From: Siphonodentalium dalli
Taxonomy: Eukaryota; Mollusca; Scaphopoda; Gadilida; Siphonodentaliidae
Direction: 5' to 3'
NCBI GenBank assembly: GCA_032622095.1
Contig: CP136063.1
Location: forward strand, 278,623,426 to 278,687,425
Length of the DNA stretch: 64,000 nt
Shown here: positions 34,025 to 54,929 of the stretch, in pieces
Position numbering within the stretch: position 1 is the stretch's first letter
Layout: each line of letters starts with the position of its first letter
The notes under the pieces: model-generated
Database searches by the model: none
What the model was told of the DNA's origin: nothing
Seen by the model: the letters and a program-made list of their open reading frames with translations, nothing else
Made by a program: the position numbers and the translations under genes

Positions 34025-35700
34025 GGGTTATACAATGAAGTGGATCTATCTATCTCCAGTAACTAATTATTAAAACAGATTCACACTTTATGAATGGAAA
34101 CATTATATTGGCACACCAGGAGATCTCATACATATTCACAGCATGGCAGTGTTTATATGAAATGTTATGTTATTGGTTATTATACAGTCTAAGCACACAT
34201 TGGCTCCTACCAGAGAAGTGCGATGTTCAGTTTATTTGATAGTGCTAGAGTACCAAGTTCACCACCACAACAGAGTACAGAAAACACAGGACAGCAGCCA
34301 ATATCCATTATATGATGAAATACATTAAAAAGGGTGCCACTGTCTGATTGACAGTACCTACTGTTCAGTCAAGGCCAGAAACATTCAATGAGAAAAACAC
34401 AAGTTAATTGTAAAAGATACACCAGGTATACTTATCTTTGAGTACAGGTACCTAAATAAAAATATAGACCAGGTATACATCACATGTTAGAGTACAGGTA
34501 CCTAAATAAAAATATACACCAGGTATACTTATGTTTGAGTACAGGTACCTAAATAACTATATACACCAGGTATACTTTACATGTTAAGAGTACACAGCCT
34601 GCACAGGTACCCAGATGTGTTACTAGATGGTTTTTGTTGGTTCGGGAGGTGTCCAACACCATCCAGACAGACTTCTCAAACTGATTTCCAATTGAAACCC
34701 TCCTATGATGGCCATTTCCATCTAAAATTTTAACTAAATTCAAGGAAAATATTCAAATCTTGGTCCAGAAATAGAAATGACATATTTTATACCAGATATT
34801 GGTTGCAAAAACAAACTATTGAAATAGTCTCAACTGATTTATGGTCTGAAATATCCAATTGTGTTAATTCAGTCATTATCTTTTCCAATGTTTAAAATTG
34901 AGAAATTTGGAGGGGGGGTGTTACCCCCCCCCCCCCCCCCCCCCCCCCCCCAAAACCCCCATCTCCCTGGAAATTAGACCACATCTTCTCGGTCCACAAC
35001 AGCTTGGGATATCGTTTGGGTTGATGCTGTTTTGTTGTTCCCATCCCGTTACTCTTATATGACAGACTTTACACCCAGAACCGTGGGTGGGACTTATCTT
35101 GCCTTTTAAATGTCTTTGGATTAGGTCAAATGGACACTTTGCATACACATGTATGAACAAAGAGGCAGCCTTTCCCAAGAATGATGATATTGACCATGCG
35201 TATATCCAAAGCAATGAGATATATATAGTAAACAAAGGGTTGTTTTCCAGAGAATTTTGATTTGTCACGCTATTAGAAAATGTATGTAAATAATACCGGT
35301 ATATTAAATGATCGTATCATCACTTTACCTTTTTCTATTACGGTAAATGATATATCACATTGAAGACAGATTAATCATGGACAGGTCAGATGATTAATCA
35401 CATTCAGCGGTTCATGTGAAAGCCGGGCTCTACGTGTAAATGTAGTAAGTCTGTTCAATGAAAGTCTGTTATAGAAGAGTAACGGGACGGGACTCGCTCC
35501 AAAACATCATCAACCCGAACGGATATCCCAAGCTTTTGTGGACCGAGAAGATATTGTCTACCTGGCAATGTGCTTGATACATCTTATACATGTACGGGCT
35601 AAGCTAAACTGTTCAATTCAAGTATTATTCAAGGTTCAAATCGTATTCAAGGACTATTCATTCCAAGGTGAGAAATTCAAGGACTATCCATTTCTGTGCG
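34025..35700. other. Intergenic, few signals
   Basis: Direct repeats of GAGTACAGGTACCTAAATAA at 34440, 34491 and 34537, a poly-C run, and no gene. Confidence 0.45.
34924..34951 (+). repeat. Poly-C run (28)
   Basis: Uninterrupted C tract in intergenic sequence. Confidence 0.9.
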
Positions 35701-35712
35701 AACCATGAACTA

Positions 35713-35877
35713 CAGTAATTCCCCTAAGTAATTGACTTCTTAAACACAGCAGAATTATGGGTAACTTTTCAGGATTTAGTCGGAAATATGGCTTATTGCC
35801 ATTCATCGGAAAGCTCTCCTGAAAAGTTACCCATAATTCTGCTGTGTTTAAGGAGTCGATTAATATGGCATTACTCT
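35713..35877. mobile_element. CAGTAATGC hairpin element
   Basis: TA, CAGTAATTCCCCTAAGTAA ... ATATGGCATTACT at right; decayed terminal bases. Confidence 0.7.
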
Positions 35878-35962
35878 ATGTAATTTTCTGTATTAAAGTG
35901 ACACATTTAGCTCATTCCATAATGTATACTTTTGGAGAGGCATGTTAGACTGACTTTCATAA

Positions 35963-36215
35963 TTAACCCTTTGAGTGCCACGGGCCGATCTCATCGGCCC
36001 TAAACCTACAAAATAAGTCTGTTAAAGAATATAAGAATAAATGTAATTATTAAAATTGTAACAAATTGTAAAAAAAAAAAAAAAAAAAATTGTTAGGCCA
36101 ATGCATTCTCTTATATATGCGAGGCGACCTATGGTCGACTCGCATATATAAGAGAATGCATTGTCACAGGGTATATGGGTTGATACAAAAATCAACCTGG
36201 CACTCAAAGGGTTAA
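35963..36215 (+). mobile_element. CCCTTT-family hairpin element, type B
   Basis: TTAA, CCCTTTGAGTGCCACGGGCC left; TGGCACTCAAAGGG, TTAA right; one hairpin after a long A run. Confidence 0.8.
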
Positions 36216-36718
36216 GAGTGGCACCTCTAGCTTATTTCATGGCTATAATTCCCTTATTTCAGATTTTTGTTTACTGTAACTTAACTTTTTAATAAATGTG
36301 ATCTATCTACATGTAGTTTTAAAAATTAAAGTGACACCCCAGTTATCTAGCTAATTACACCTGCCATACTTTTCATGCTGGAGATGCATTTTAGAATAAC
36401 CATCTGCATATTTTAAAGTGATATATCTGCATGTAGCTTATTTCACCAGCTATAGTTTCCAGGTGTGAGATACCTGGCACTGGGAACTAACTTTCTCCAG
36501 TATCATATCATATCATTTGATGCCTCCAGTGTCAACAGTGCCCTGGTGTCAACAATTAATTGTGTATTCATATTGAAGTGTATATTGTATTCATATTGAA
36601 ATGTATTCACTAATAATATAACAAAGGATGTGTATTAAATAATAAATATATAGTGAGTTTAATGAGGACTTATATTTGAGGATTAATCTACTTATAAAGG
36701 GTAAATTACCTTCTTATA

Positions 36719-36937
36719 CAGTAATGCTCTAAGTACATGTAATCGACTTCTTAACCACAGCAGAATTATGGGTAACTTTTCAGGATTTAGTCGGAAATAT
36801 GGCTTGTTGCCATTCATCGGAAATCTCTCAGTGAGAGCTTTCCGATGAATGGCAACAAGCCATATTTCCGACTAAATCCTGAAAAGTTACCCATAATTCT
36901 GCTGTGGTTAAGAAGTCGATTACTTAGAGCATTACTG
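36719..36937. mobile_element. CAGTAATGC hairpin element (219 bp, near-perfect)
   Basis: TA, CAGTAATGCTCTAAGTACAT ... TTAGAGCATTACTG, TA, with arms of about 105 bases. Confidence 0.85.
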
Positions 36938-37077
36938 TATCTTAGTGTTCTATCCACTATCCGATTTGAGAGTCCCTATATCACCCAGTTACAAAAGCTG
37001 CTTTAGTGATCAAAATTAGTTTATTACAGATAAATACTCACAACAATACCAAGTAAGGTATCATACATGCACATGTA

Positions 37078-37198
37078 CAGTAATGCTCTAAGTAATCGAC
37101 TTCTTAACCACAGCAGAATTATGGGTAACTTTTCAGGATTTAGTCGGAAATATGGCTTGTTGCCATTCATCGGAAAGCTCTCCCCGAGAGCATTACTG
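37078..37198. mobile_element. CAGTAATGC element with right arm deleted
   Basis: The complete left arm is joined to only AGAGCATTACTG, TA at the right. Confidence 0.75.
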
Positions 37199-37202
37199 TA
37201 TG

Positions 37203-37440
37203 CAAGCCTGAAATTAATGTGTCTGTCATTTGCAGAATGAGGTCCCCAAAGGGTGAATATATACTGATGCTAGCATCACAAATTTTACCCTGTGGGAACC
37301 TCATTCTGCTTAGGCCTCAACTGCTATCGGAGACCTAGGATCAGATTGAAGTTCCCCAGTTGAAGTTGATGTTGTTCACACTTTAGTCACTTTAGAGTGA
37401 GGTCCCCAGAGGGTGAATTTGGGGATACTAGCACGCTGTG
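37203..37440. mobile_element. CAAGCCTTG-family hAT, right end truncated
   Basis: Left end CAAGCCTGAAATTAATGTG, then decayed GAATGAGGTCCCCAAAGGGT palindromes. Confidence 0.5.
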
Positions 37441-37443
37441 TGA

Positions 37444-37698
37444 TTAACACTTTCATAACAGGATCTGTGCTGGTGCAGCATTAAGATACTGTGCCAATGC
37501 ATTCTCTTATATACATGTATGCGAGTCTCTCACTGAGTCTCACATAATAAATAACACAATATTTGGCTTGATCTTGTAAGCCACTGCATTCTCTTATATA
37601 TATGAGGCTCCCTATGGGAGACTCGCCTATACAAGAGAATGCACTGGCACAGTATCTTTAATGCTTCACCAGCGCAGCTCCCATCATGAAAGGGTTAA
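37444..37698 (+). mobile_element. CCCTTT-family hairpin element, type D
   Basis: TTAA, CACTTTCATAACAGGATCTG left; CAGCTCCCATCATGAAAGGG, TTAA right; two partly decayed hairpins. Confidence 0.7.
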
Positions 37699-37928
37699 TC
37701 CCACAGCCAAATCTATATTGATCAGAGAAAATTGAACTTCGATTATATCCTAGTACACAAACTCAATTGAGTAGGTCATGTCAAATTATTTCAGGACAAT
37801 CTTATAATCACTAATAATCAGGTTTCATGAATTGGGACATTTATTTCGAGAATCTGTAAATAGGGCCAAAACCAAAAACTTCTCTGTTTCCGATAACATT
37901 TTCCAGACAGGAAGGCAGGGATTTTTTT

Positions 37929-38317
37929 TTAACCCTTTACCCAACAAACCGGCCAAATAAAGCTTCAACAGCCTAAAATATCTTCGGTATGTCTCAATAG
38001 AACCATACAAATATGGATATCATTGGAACCGGCTCCTTGACCACATTGTGATAGTTACAGTTAGCCCTGTGCCAATGCATTCTCTTATATATGCGAGTCG
38101 ACCATAGGTCGCCTCGCATATATAAGAGAATGCATTGGCCTAAAAAAAATCTTTTTTTAACACTTTTGACCATTTTTTCTTACATTCTTTAACAATTTTA
38201 TAATTTTTAATGTGTTAAGCCAATGCATTCTCTTATATATGCGAGGCGACCTATGGTCGACTCGCATATATAAAAGAATGCATTGGCACAGGGCCCTTCT
38301 GTTGGGTAAAGGGTTAA
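37929..38317 (+). mobile_element. CCCTTT-family hairpin element, type A
   Basis: TTAA, CCCTTTACCCAACAAACC left (one CCGGCC unit shorter), both hairpins, TTGGGTAAAGGG, TTAA right. Confidence 0.85.
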
Positions 38318-38894
38318 AACCTTTCAGCCGTAAGCGATATAATAGTGTAGTCACAGTCCCATGGAATAGATCAATGTGTATTGAAAATGAGCCAAGCGTT
38401 GGATAAAAACATGCTGTCCCATGAATTAATTCACTCTGCAGTAAGATCTCTACCAACTTGGAGCTTAATAACCAACTTATTTTTGCTTTTGGGATTGAGA
38501 AAAATGATAATTATTCACATTGACACATGTTACTATTATACTATAGACTGGCAAGAAAATCGTAGCCAGGCAGGGTATCGGATACAAAGAGTTTGTTTTT
38601 TTTGGCATAGTCCATGTGTTCTATTTCATGAATCACTGCATGAGCAAAAAATATGGCATTTAATGAGAAATTTGGCATTTTTTTCAATTTTAAGCAGCAG
38701 ATCTATTGAAGATGAACAAACCGACTTTTTCTGCAGGTGTTTAGCCCTTTGATTACAGAATATGTTCTTGCATTCAGTTCGAAGAGTACATACTGGAAAG
38801 GTTTATTCTTCATTTTAGAGATGTGCTGATAATATAGGCAGACGACAGACAGACAAAAGTTTGCCGTTTCCCTAATAACCAGCTCTGACATGTA

Positions 38895-39105
38895 CAGTAA
38901 TGCTCTAAATAATCGACTCCTTAACCACAGCAGAATTATGGGTAATTTTTCAGGATTTAGTCGGAAATATGGCTTGTTGCCATTCATTGGAAAGCTCTGT
39001 GAGAGCTTTCCGATGAATGGCAATAAGCCATATTTCTGACTAAATCCTGAAAAATTACACATAATTCTGCCGTGGTTAAGGAGTCGATTAATTAGGGCAT
39101 TAATG
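38895..39105. mobile_element. CAGTAATGC hairpin element
   Basis: TA, CAGTAATGCTCTAAATAATC ... ATTAGGGCATTAATG, TA. Just downstream of the BAG3 3' end. Confidence 0.8.
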
Positions 39106-39142
39106 TAAATTCCAACCACATGAATAAAATATAATTCGATTC

Positions 39143-39148
39143 TTTATT
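39143..39148 (-). promoter_or_regulatory. AATAAA polyadenylation signal candidate for BAG3
   Basis: AATAAA on the minus strand, 125-130 bases beyond the BAG3 stop codon and just before a transposon hairpin (38895-39105). Confidence 0.45.
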
Positions 39149-39272
39149 ATTCGAATCCAGTTGTCCCAAACAATAAAATAATTAATTATCAGTTTGTTCA
39201 TCCTCTGTCAGCTAGTTGATTTAATAAGTTATATAAATAGATATACATTAATAGCTATTGGAAATAATTTGA

Positions 39273-47997
<8,725 letters not shown>

Positions 47998-48161
47998 GAT
48001 ACCCTAAAGCGCCACCTTCAGTGCTAAAAATAGATGACATGTTCTAAATTTATCTTTATCAACAGCGACCTTTAATTTCCCATTTCCGGTCTACCAAGAG
48101 GTGCACCTCGAAACAGTGCGCGGAACTGCGCGGATCCGAAGTGCGCGGTACAAATAAAACT

Positions 48162-49181
48162 ATGGGGCGCCGTTCGTCTGCTGGGGGTCCCATCTTCACG
48201 GGGACTAGATTTTTTCAAAGTGTAATAAGTATCTGGTTCCGTGTACGTCGTCAAAACGACCTTTGCGTTCCGGATTACTGTGTGAGTGCCGGGTTTATTT
48301 GAATGTTTAGCATCATTAAGTTATTAACAGCTTGTTTCTTGTGGATACTAAGTGCTGGTACTAGCACGTAGTTTAAAGTAACGGCAAATGTACACATTCC
48401 AGTTATTATCTGGAAGCAATTCAAAGTTTTTATCAGATTTGTTTTAGATTTTTAATTTCAAATATTTTACTGTTTGTTGAATTTGAACGTCAAGACTCAG
48501 TCAGACATACTCACATAGTTAGCCAATCTTTGTAAGTATTTAGTTTAAGTAATATATTGGATATAGATTGGATCATCGTGTTATAACTTAGAGTGGTAAC
48601 GTATATCTATGTATAAGTTATTACTATAATTAAAATTTAATCTCGGGCTCCAAGATTAATAGTGCGGGGGGGGGGGCGGGAATTCAATTGAAAGTTATTA
48701 AACGTGCAGACCCAAATAATATTGCAGGGGGAACTCTGAGCAAAACATCAACTGGTTAAACAAATTATTTTGACAGTAGATCAAGTATAGGAATCAACAT
48801 AGTATATTAGTATGTGTCATGGGCGTTTTATTCAATATTTAAATGTTCACATGTGTGCCATATACTTGAATATGTACATGCATAAAGTTATAAGCTCATC
48901 ATTTTGGTATCAGAATCATTTTGAAAAATATACAAAGGAAATTAAAGCTAATTTCCAATACAAGTTCATGCCAAAGTAATCATATGGGCATATGATTACT
49001 CAGTTATCACTGTTACTGAAATAAGCAAATAATATTAATAATAATACATACTATTTTTTTCAGGTGGAAGATGCAAAAAATGTCCTAGAGTTAACTGATT
49101 TGAAGCTGAAACAGAAGAACAGAAGAGTGCAGAGAATTGCACAAAGAAGAATACTGTATTTAGTCATAATATTAATGTCCT
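48162..49181 (+). CDS. Candidate two-exon small gene divergent from BAG3 (not recognised)
   Basis: ATG at 48162 opens 40 codons (MGRRSSAGGPIFTGTRFF ... VPDYC) up to a consensus donor GTGAGT at 48282. A strong acceptor (ctattttttttcag) at 49064 leads in the same phase to 39 codons (VEDAKNVLELTDLKLKQK ... RRILYLVIILMS) and TAA at 49179-49181. ATTAAA follows at 49203. The joined 79-residue product would be basic, with a charged helical middle (RRVQRIAQRR). No family is recognised. The start is 233 bases from the BAG3 start, so a shared bidirectional promoter is possible. Against it: exons this short can be open by chance, and part of exon 1 recurs inverted at 52045-52092. Confidence 0.3.
48189..48233 (+). 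repeat. 45-base sequence repeated in inverted orientation at 52045-52092
   Basis: ATCTTCACGGGGACTAGATT followed by TTTTCAAAGTGTAATAAGTA matches the reverse strand around 52045-52092 with very few changes. It lies inside the candidate first exon of the BAG3-divergent gene. Confidence 0.6.
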
Positions 49182-49254
49182 AATGCCATAATAGATCATA
49201 TTATTAAATGATAGTTCATGTGAACTGGAGTTATATTACTTTCTCTTAAATTGC

Positions 49255-49555
49255 CCAATAATGCACTATTTATCAATATTTTGTTCCACGAAATTTGGTC
49301 GGATTGTCAAATACCTGACACCCAAAGCCACTTAATTTTACAGTTATCCATCTCCATCCGCAATTTGGTCCGAGACTGTCAGTTTGACGAATAATTGCTA
49401 GGTCGCCAAAAATTACATATCTCAGGAAATAACAATTTTTTTTAATATCTGATCACTCCTCGATTCTAATGATAATTTAATATTTATTACCCCTGAAGCC
49501 AAACAAATAGTAATTTTGGAGCATTCATTCGGATTATTCATCTTTAATTGCTAAC
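49255..49555 (+). mobile_element. AGGTACTCAA-family fragment
   Basis: Internal family blocks (AAATTTGGTCGGATTGTCAA, AAGCCAAACAAATAGTAATT) and a decayed right end CGGATTATTCATCTTTAA. Confidence 0.45.
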
Positions 49556-50269
49556 AATTGTTTTCAAGGGAGAATGAGTATTTTCAAGTATCTCTAGTAG
49601 TCTAGTATTAATTGAGCCAGACACATAATCTACATTAACTGTAGAACCAAGAAAAGGAACATCCTGAAACTGTTTTCATATCATTAATTTACCATTTACT
49701 AGTGTATTGACAAGTAGGTGAAATACATTTTTCATTACCATGCAGGCTAGAGGGTCTCCAGTTTGGATTATTTTATCTGATCCAAATTTGGTATCTGTAT
49801 ATTTCCCACCTAAAAATACAGGCCATGTTTGAATATGGGTTCTGTCCAATGATTTTCGCATGTGTTACATCCCTTTTTTACTTAATATTTGACCGATTTC
49901 ATAACATTTTGATTTCCGACCGATAATTCTGGTTTTGAATATTAAATTTTTGTTTCCAATCAATAACTCAAGTTTGGACGACCTGATTAGAATCAAGCTT
50001 GCATGTTCTGCATTTTAAAGTTAAAAATACATTTCTTTTGCGGTAGTGCCATTCAAAATGGCTAACAGGCTTATTGTGTCATGCCCCAGCAATGCTCTTG
50101 TCTCTTATATCTTCTGAGCAGATAATAAATGCTCTTTATTGATCATATCATTTATTTGTCCCCTTTAAGTTCTGGTCAGGTGATGCATCTATGAATTTTC
50201 CTGCATATCTTCTAAGCTGATAAGGAATGCTCTTTATTCATATTTGCCATTTTATGTTGTCTGAGGTCA

Positions 50270-50560
50270 ACATGATCTTTCACAATATGACGCTGCAAGG
50301 GTACATTTAACTGAACTTACTGAAGAGGTCACTCTCACAAAAAAGTGCCCAATGGTACATATGTTTTGAAAATGTGCTGAAGGGTACACACGGTTTGTGT
50401 TCGGCACTAACACAGTTACACTCAAACTCTGTTTCTGAAGGTCTGGCACCAATCAGCAGTTTGTTTTCAGTGACCCACGAAAACTAAACGTCATTTATCA
50501 CAAGATTTCAAAACCTGTCAGCACATTTTTTGGTGAGAGTGACCCTGGCCTTCAGCCAAC
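50270..50560 (-). repeat. Dispersed repeat, GTACCCTTCAGCAC family, second copy
   Basis: GTGTACCCTTCAGCACATTT (reverse strand), GTGAGAGTGACC on both sides, as at 44.9 kb. Confidence 0.45.
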
Positions 50561-50804
50561 CATTTTGGGTATATAATTATTAGTGCCCTTTTAATACATC
50601 TGAGGTCAACGTGTATGGGAACACAATTATTTCATACTTAAGCTTGACAAATAATCCTGTACAATGCACTGTGCCCCAATAATATTACAGTAGTCCACCA
50701 CACAGAAACATGGAGAAGGCTCCGAGAAGCCTATTTTATTTTTGAGGGAAGATTTTATATTGATGGGGAATGAAATGTAAGTATTTACAGATATTTGCGC
50801 TTAA

Positions 50805-51273
50805 AGGTACTCAACCCGATAAAACTCCTCTCAATTACTATTTCAATGGCTTGGGGGTCAAAAATATTTGATTCGAGTCGAGGAAGTCACCCATCAAAGC
50901 TCAGATTTGTTAGATATCGATTTTAGAAATCTATTATTTTTCATTATCGGGAATTCTATCTGGCCCAGAACTCAGTCAAAATTTGCGTTAAAATTACCAC
51001 TTGATTTTAGAGTTATCCATCCTTGTCTGTTTGAATAGATTTGGAGAACACATCCAGAGCAGATTACGGCAGTTAGTAGTACACATCTCGAGTTTATAAC
51101 AAATTTCAAAAATCAATATCTAATAACTCTGAGCTTTGTTTGATGGGTTCCTCGACTCGAATCAAATATTTTTAACCCCCAAAGCCAAAGAAATAGTAAT
51201 ATAGGACCCTCCGATCGGATTGTTGTTGTTGGAATCTGTTGAGATGGGGACCCTCTTTACGGGTTGAGTACCT
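50805..51273 (+). mobile_element. AGGTACTCAATCCG-family TTAA element (469 bp)
   Basis: Near-identical to the 4425 copy, ends AGGTACTCAACCCG/GGGTTGAGTACCT, TTAA at 50801 and 51274. It is inserted in a TTTGCGCTTAA repeat array that continues at 51278. Confidence 0.85.
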
Positions 51274-51277
51274 TTAA

Positions 51278-51375
51278 GTACAAATATTTGCGCTTAAACA
51301 CAAATATTTGTCTTTAAGAGCAATGTTTTACGCTTGAGCATAAATATTTGTCTTAAGCACAAATAATTATTAAAA
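51278..51375. repeat. Short array related to the GCGCTTAAGCGC repeat
   Basis: Four units of the type AAATATTTGCGCTTAA(A/G), continuing the ATATTTGCGCTTAA found at 50790 on the far side of the 50805-51273 insertion. Confidence 0.5.
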
Positions 51376-51525
51376 GTGAATTTGGCATCACATAAACAGC
51401 TAGCTAGGGCCTATCTAATAACGCTCCCCTTGTCAAATTACCCCAATTTCAAGTAATTCTGTAAATATCAAGTTCTAAACCATGTACCTTCATTTTCTGG
51501 ATTTAAATACTTGTCTAGACTAAAG

Positions 51526-51682
51526 CACAGTTACTGGACATAAAGTCCCAAAAATAAGGTTTTAATCAAGTTTATATATATATATATCGGTATCCCAATA
51601 TAAACAGCTCTTTATATTGGGATACCGATTTATAAACTCGATTAAAACCTTATTTTTGGGACTTTATTTCCAGTAACTGTGA
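51526..51682. repeat. Near-perfect hairpin, arms of about 70 bases
   Basis: CACAGTTACTGGACATAAAG ... TATCCCAATATAAA, short CAGCTC loop, then the complement to CCAGTAACTGTG. Confidence 0.8.
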
Positions 51683-52044
51683 CTATTTAAAGCCTATAAT
51701 TCTACTTCAATTACCGACGCGTTTTATATATGATCATACTCTTTACAATACGGTTTCGTTGAACACCTTTAATATTTTTCAAGACAATAAGAAGCAAGAA
51801 ATGAGTAGGCCTAGTTGTTGTTGTTGTTGTGTTATGCGATCACTCTATCGCTTATTCAAGGTCCCTGGTGCTGTAATAATTTGCTTGACCCTTGATACGT
51901 TATTAAACACTAGATGCTGTCCTCAGTGCTTTAAATGAGTTGGACGCCAGTAGAGATTGTGAATTCGTGTGACGCCAAATTATCTCCCTTATAACAACTC
52001 TTCTATTTGAAATGTAGATGTGATCTCGCGCTTGCTCGAAGACA

Positions 52045-52092
52045 GCTACTTATTACACTTTGTAAAAATCTAGTCCCCGTGAAGATGGACCA
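52045..52092 (-). repeat. Inverted copy of the 48189-48233 sequence
   Basis: On the minus strand it reads the same CTTCACGGGGACTAG block as at 48.2 kb. The flanking GCCGTTCGTCT, however, is in the same plus-strand orientation in both places (48169 and 52097), so the two copies differ by a small inversion. Confidence 0.55.
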
Positions 52093-52124
52093 AAATGCCG
52101 TTCGTCTATTTATTACCTATTTTG

Positions 52125-53030
52125 TGATATCAATAATTAATTTTATGATATCACAAAATGAATAAATAATCACAAAATCGAATATATGATTTCATAAAAT
52201 TGTAAGAATTTAGTGATGTCATATATTCATTTTGTGATATCAAAAATTCCCACGAAAACAGGGGGGTGGGGGTCGGAAAAAAAATTCAGGCACGTATGGC
52301 ATTTTTTCCCTTTCGATCATTTTTTGCACCTGATACAGACCAATGTTACTCTGTAGTAATACAAAACTATTAGTTAAAATTCCTCAGTGATAAAGGGTAT
52401 GTGGCATGCCACGCCAGCCGTTGAGGCATGCCAATATCCCATAATATGTCAAATATAGCGAATTATCGAAATATGAAATACCACGAAAAAGCGAAATAGG
52501 AAAATACAGCGAAATTGCGGAATAAAAAATGCATCGAAATGACGAAATAGCGCGAATTATTAAATAAGAAATTATTTTTATTAACTAAATAACGGAGATA
52601 TTTGAAGAAGTGTTTTTGACGAAATAACGGGCATATTTGGAGAATTTTTTTTTAAATTTTTTAAATTTGCAACAAAATACAACACGATAACTGCCTGCAG
52701 TCAGTTTACCAGTTAGAATTACATTATTTCTCTCATTCAAAGTGGTTTTGAAGCCCAACTCATTGCCAAAACACTAAAAAAACAAGCAGAATTTAGTTTT
52801 TTTAGTTGCGGAAAAAATTGCTTGTTGGTGGCTTTGACCACCCCCCCCCCTGACGAAAAGACTAGTTATTGAGAATCACTAAATGCATTTAGTGACTTCA
52901 TAGTAGGCTAGTATGTACCGGTATTGGTATCATAAAATTAATTTATGATATCACAAAATCGGAATATTTATATCACTAAATGCTTTCTATTTTGTGATAT
53001 CATGATATATTCGATTTTACGATATCTTAA
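52125..53030. repeat. AT-rich TTTTGTGATATCA palindromes in two clusters
   Basis: TTTTGTGATATCA and its complement recur at 52129-52250 and 52930-53030 around a region with CGAAAT-type short repeats (52455-52625). Confidence 0.5.
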
Positions 53031-53191
53031 ATAGATGTATAGATATATAAAATTTATTCAATGACTCGTAATCATGAACATATATAAGATGAATACAAAG
53101 TGAAACTATGTTACTATGATACAGTTGCATATCATTATCAATTACATATATATCACAGAAGACAGAATGAGAAAATGGCTGTAAAATTACA

Positions 53192-53518
53192 GTGTTGCAC
53201 ATTAATTTACATAAATCCATCATCAAGGACAATACATCTCTGACCCATCTAAACTCTGAAGACGCTCAAGCAGGGAAGATCGATCCTACCTGGGGAACAT
53301 GTGGAACCAACCCTTTTGCTGTTACAATGGCTACAATCAAACTGAATATGGCAGCAGGAACTTATATCTTACAGAAACAGAGAGCTAGATTCTCAAACTC
53401 TTCTATAACAAATGTATACCCCCTCTGTCTTAACCAAGTAGAAGACATGGAGCACTTCATACTGGACTGCAACAGCCTGCATGGAAGCAATAAGAAGTCC
53501 CCTCCTTCAGACTATTAA
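53192..53518 (+). pseudogene. Non-LTR retrotransposon (LINE) ORF2 C-terminal fragment
   Basis: About 109 codons ending in the typical LINE C-terminal zinc-knuckle pattern: RARFSNSSITNVYPLCLNQVE then EHFILDC, i.e. C...EH..LDC. There is no reverse-transcriptase core in the window, the frame opens without a proper ATG, and it breaks soon after the knuckle. A dead 5'-truncated copy. The clade cannot be assigned from this fragment. Confidence 0.6.
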
Positions 53519-53904
53519 CAACATCATCGCTGCCGAATCATCACTGCTATTAGAACAGATCATGATGTCCAAAAAAAAAAGAGAAAGAATTCTGCTATAA
53601 ACTGCATCAACACAGACTCTACCTAATGACTACATCCACTAAGAAGAAGCAGACTTTCCTAAACTCAAAATAGGAATGAAACCCAGCCACATCCGATGTT
53701 TTGTATATAATCACCTTATTATGAATTTCTTCAACAAAGTATGCAGGATGTATATAAGCGGAGCTGACTATTCCCACAGTAAGGTTCAACTTACGCCAAC
53801 GGCGGTTCTCATACCATAGGAGGTACCTCACGACCAGACAGGTAAAGGTAAAGGTCACATGTAACCATAGGATTGTAGTCACATGTAACTATAGGTTATC
53901 ACCA

Positions 53905-54035
53905 CCATGTGTGTTTCCGAGATCCGTATTCAAGTCGAGCTGCCTTCTCTGAACGTGCAGTTTATCGACGAGTCCGCAGGACGAGTCGATAGACAAACCA
54001 GAGAAGACAGCGAGACTTGAATAGGGATGTCGGAA
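53905..54035. repeat. Inverted repeat of about 130 bases with a GA-bulged centre
   Basis: CCGTATTCAAGTCGAGCTG pairs with CAGCGAGACTTGAATAGGG. The centre is ATCGAC, GA, GTCC, GCA, GGAC, GA, GTCGAT. Confidence 0.6.
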
Positions 54036-54929
54036 GCATACAGAGTGACTATTCAATTTCGCTTTGGCTTGAAAAAATAGCTAAATTGTAAGATAAATGA
54101 GTGATAATCAATGATCGTCATGAATAATGGGTATTTAAGTGGCAATGGGTATCTGATTTAGAGACTGAGGTTAACGGATGATCGTTCAAAATTAAGGCAC
54201 ACATGTGCATGGGAGTCATTGGGGATAGCGCCAAAATGTTTTCAAATGATTGAGAACTAAATTTCATCGGGGTCCTATTTACCGTCCCAGCCACATGAGT
54301 GGAAGAAAAGAACGCCGAAAAATCTCAACCAGATAAATTAAATCAAAGTGTTAAAAAGTTTCATTTGTACACATCTATCACTTATATTAAGTGAAATCCA
54401 ACACTGATTATACTAATTTCAGTTAGATTCAAAGATACAATATGTGCTCTGATCAGTATATCTTGGAATTCACTGCTGACTGAAAATGGTATTAGAGTAC
54501 AAGAAACTCAGGAACCTTTAGAACATTGAAGAACAAAGTACATTTGACCCAATTAATAAAATTGAAATGGATTAAGTTAAATTTTCTTCAGATTTTGTAA
54601 TAATTGGCGCTTTATACAAAACTTTCACTATTTGATATCAGAAGATTTATTACACGCTTGTTCCCAGAAGTACAGTGTTATTGCTGTTCCATATTTACAA
54701 ATACGTATAGAACATACGTTCCATACGCACCTCGTTGACGTAAAATGACGTACATGACGTTCGACTCAACCATGAAACCGGAACTATAAAAATAAAAGCA
54801 TCATTACACATGACAAAACACGCCCTCTATGTGCCCAAATAAACCTTCTAAGCCTGTATTTTTAATGCACGGATTCTAGGACCCGAAGCGTATAATAAAC
54901 ACAGAACGACACGATGTGTAAATGGGTTT

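Noticed and set aside
53960-54000. Hammerhead-ribozyme-like GACGAGTCC...GGACGA
   Set aside because: The conserved CUGAUGA and GAAA core bases are not present; the sequence is better explained as the centre of an inverted repeat.
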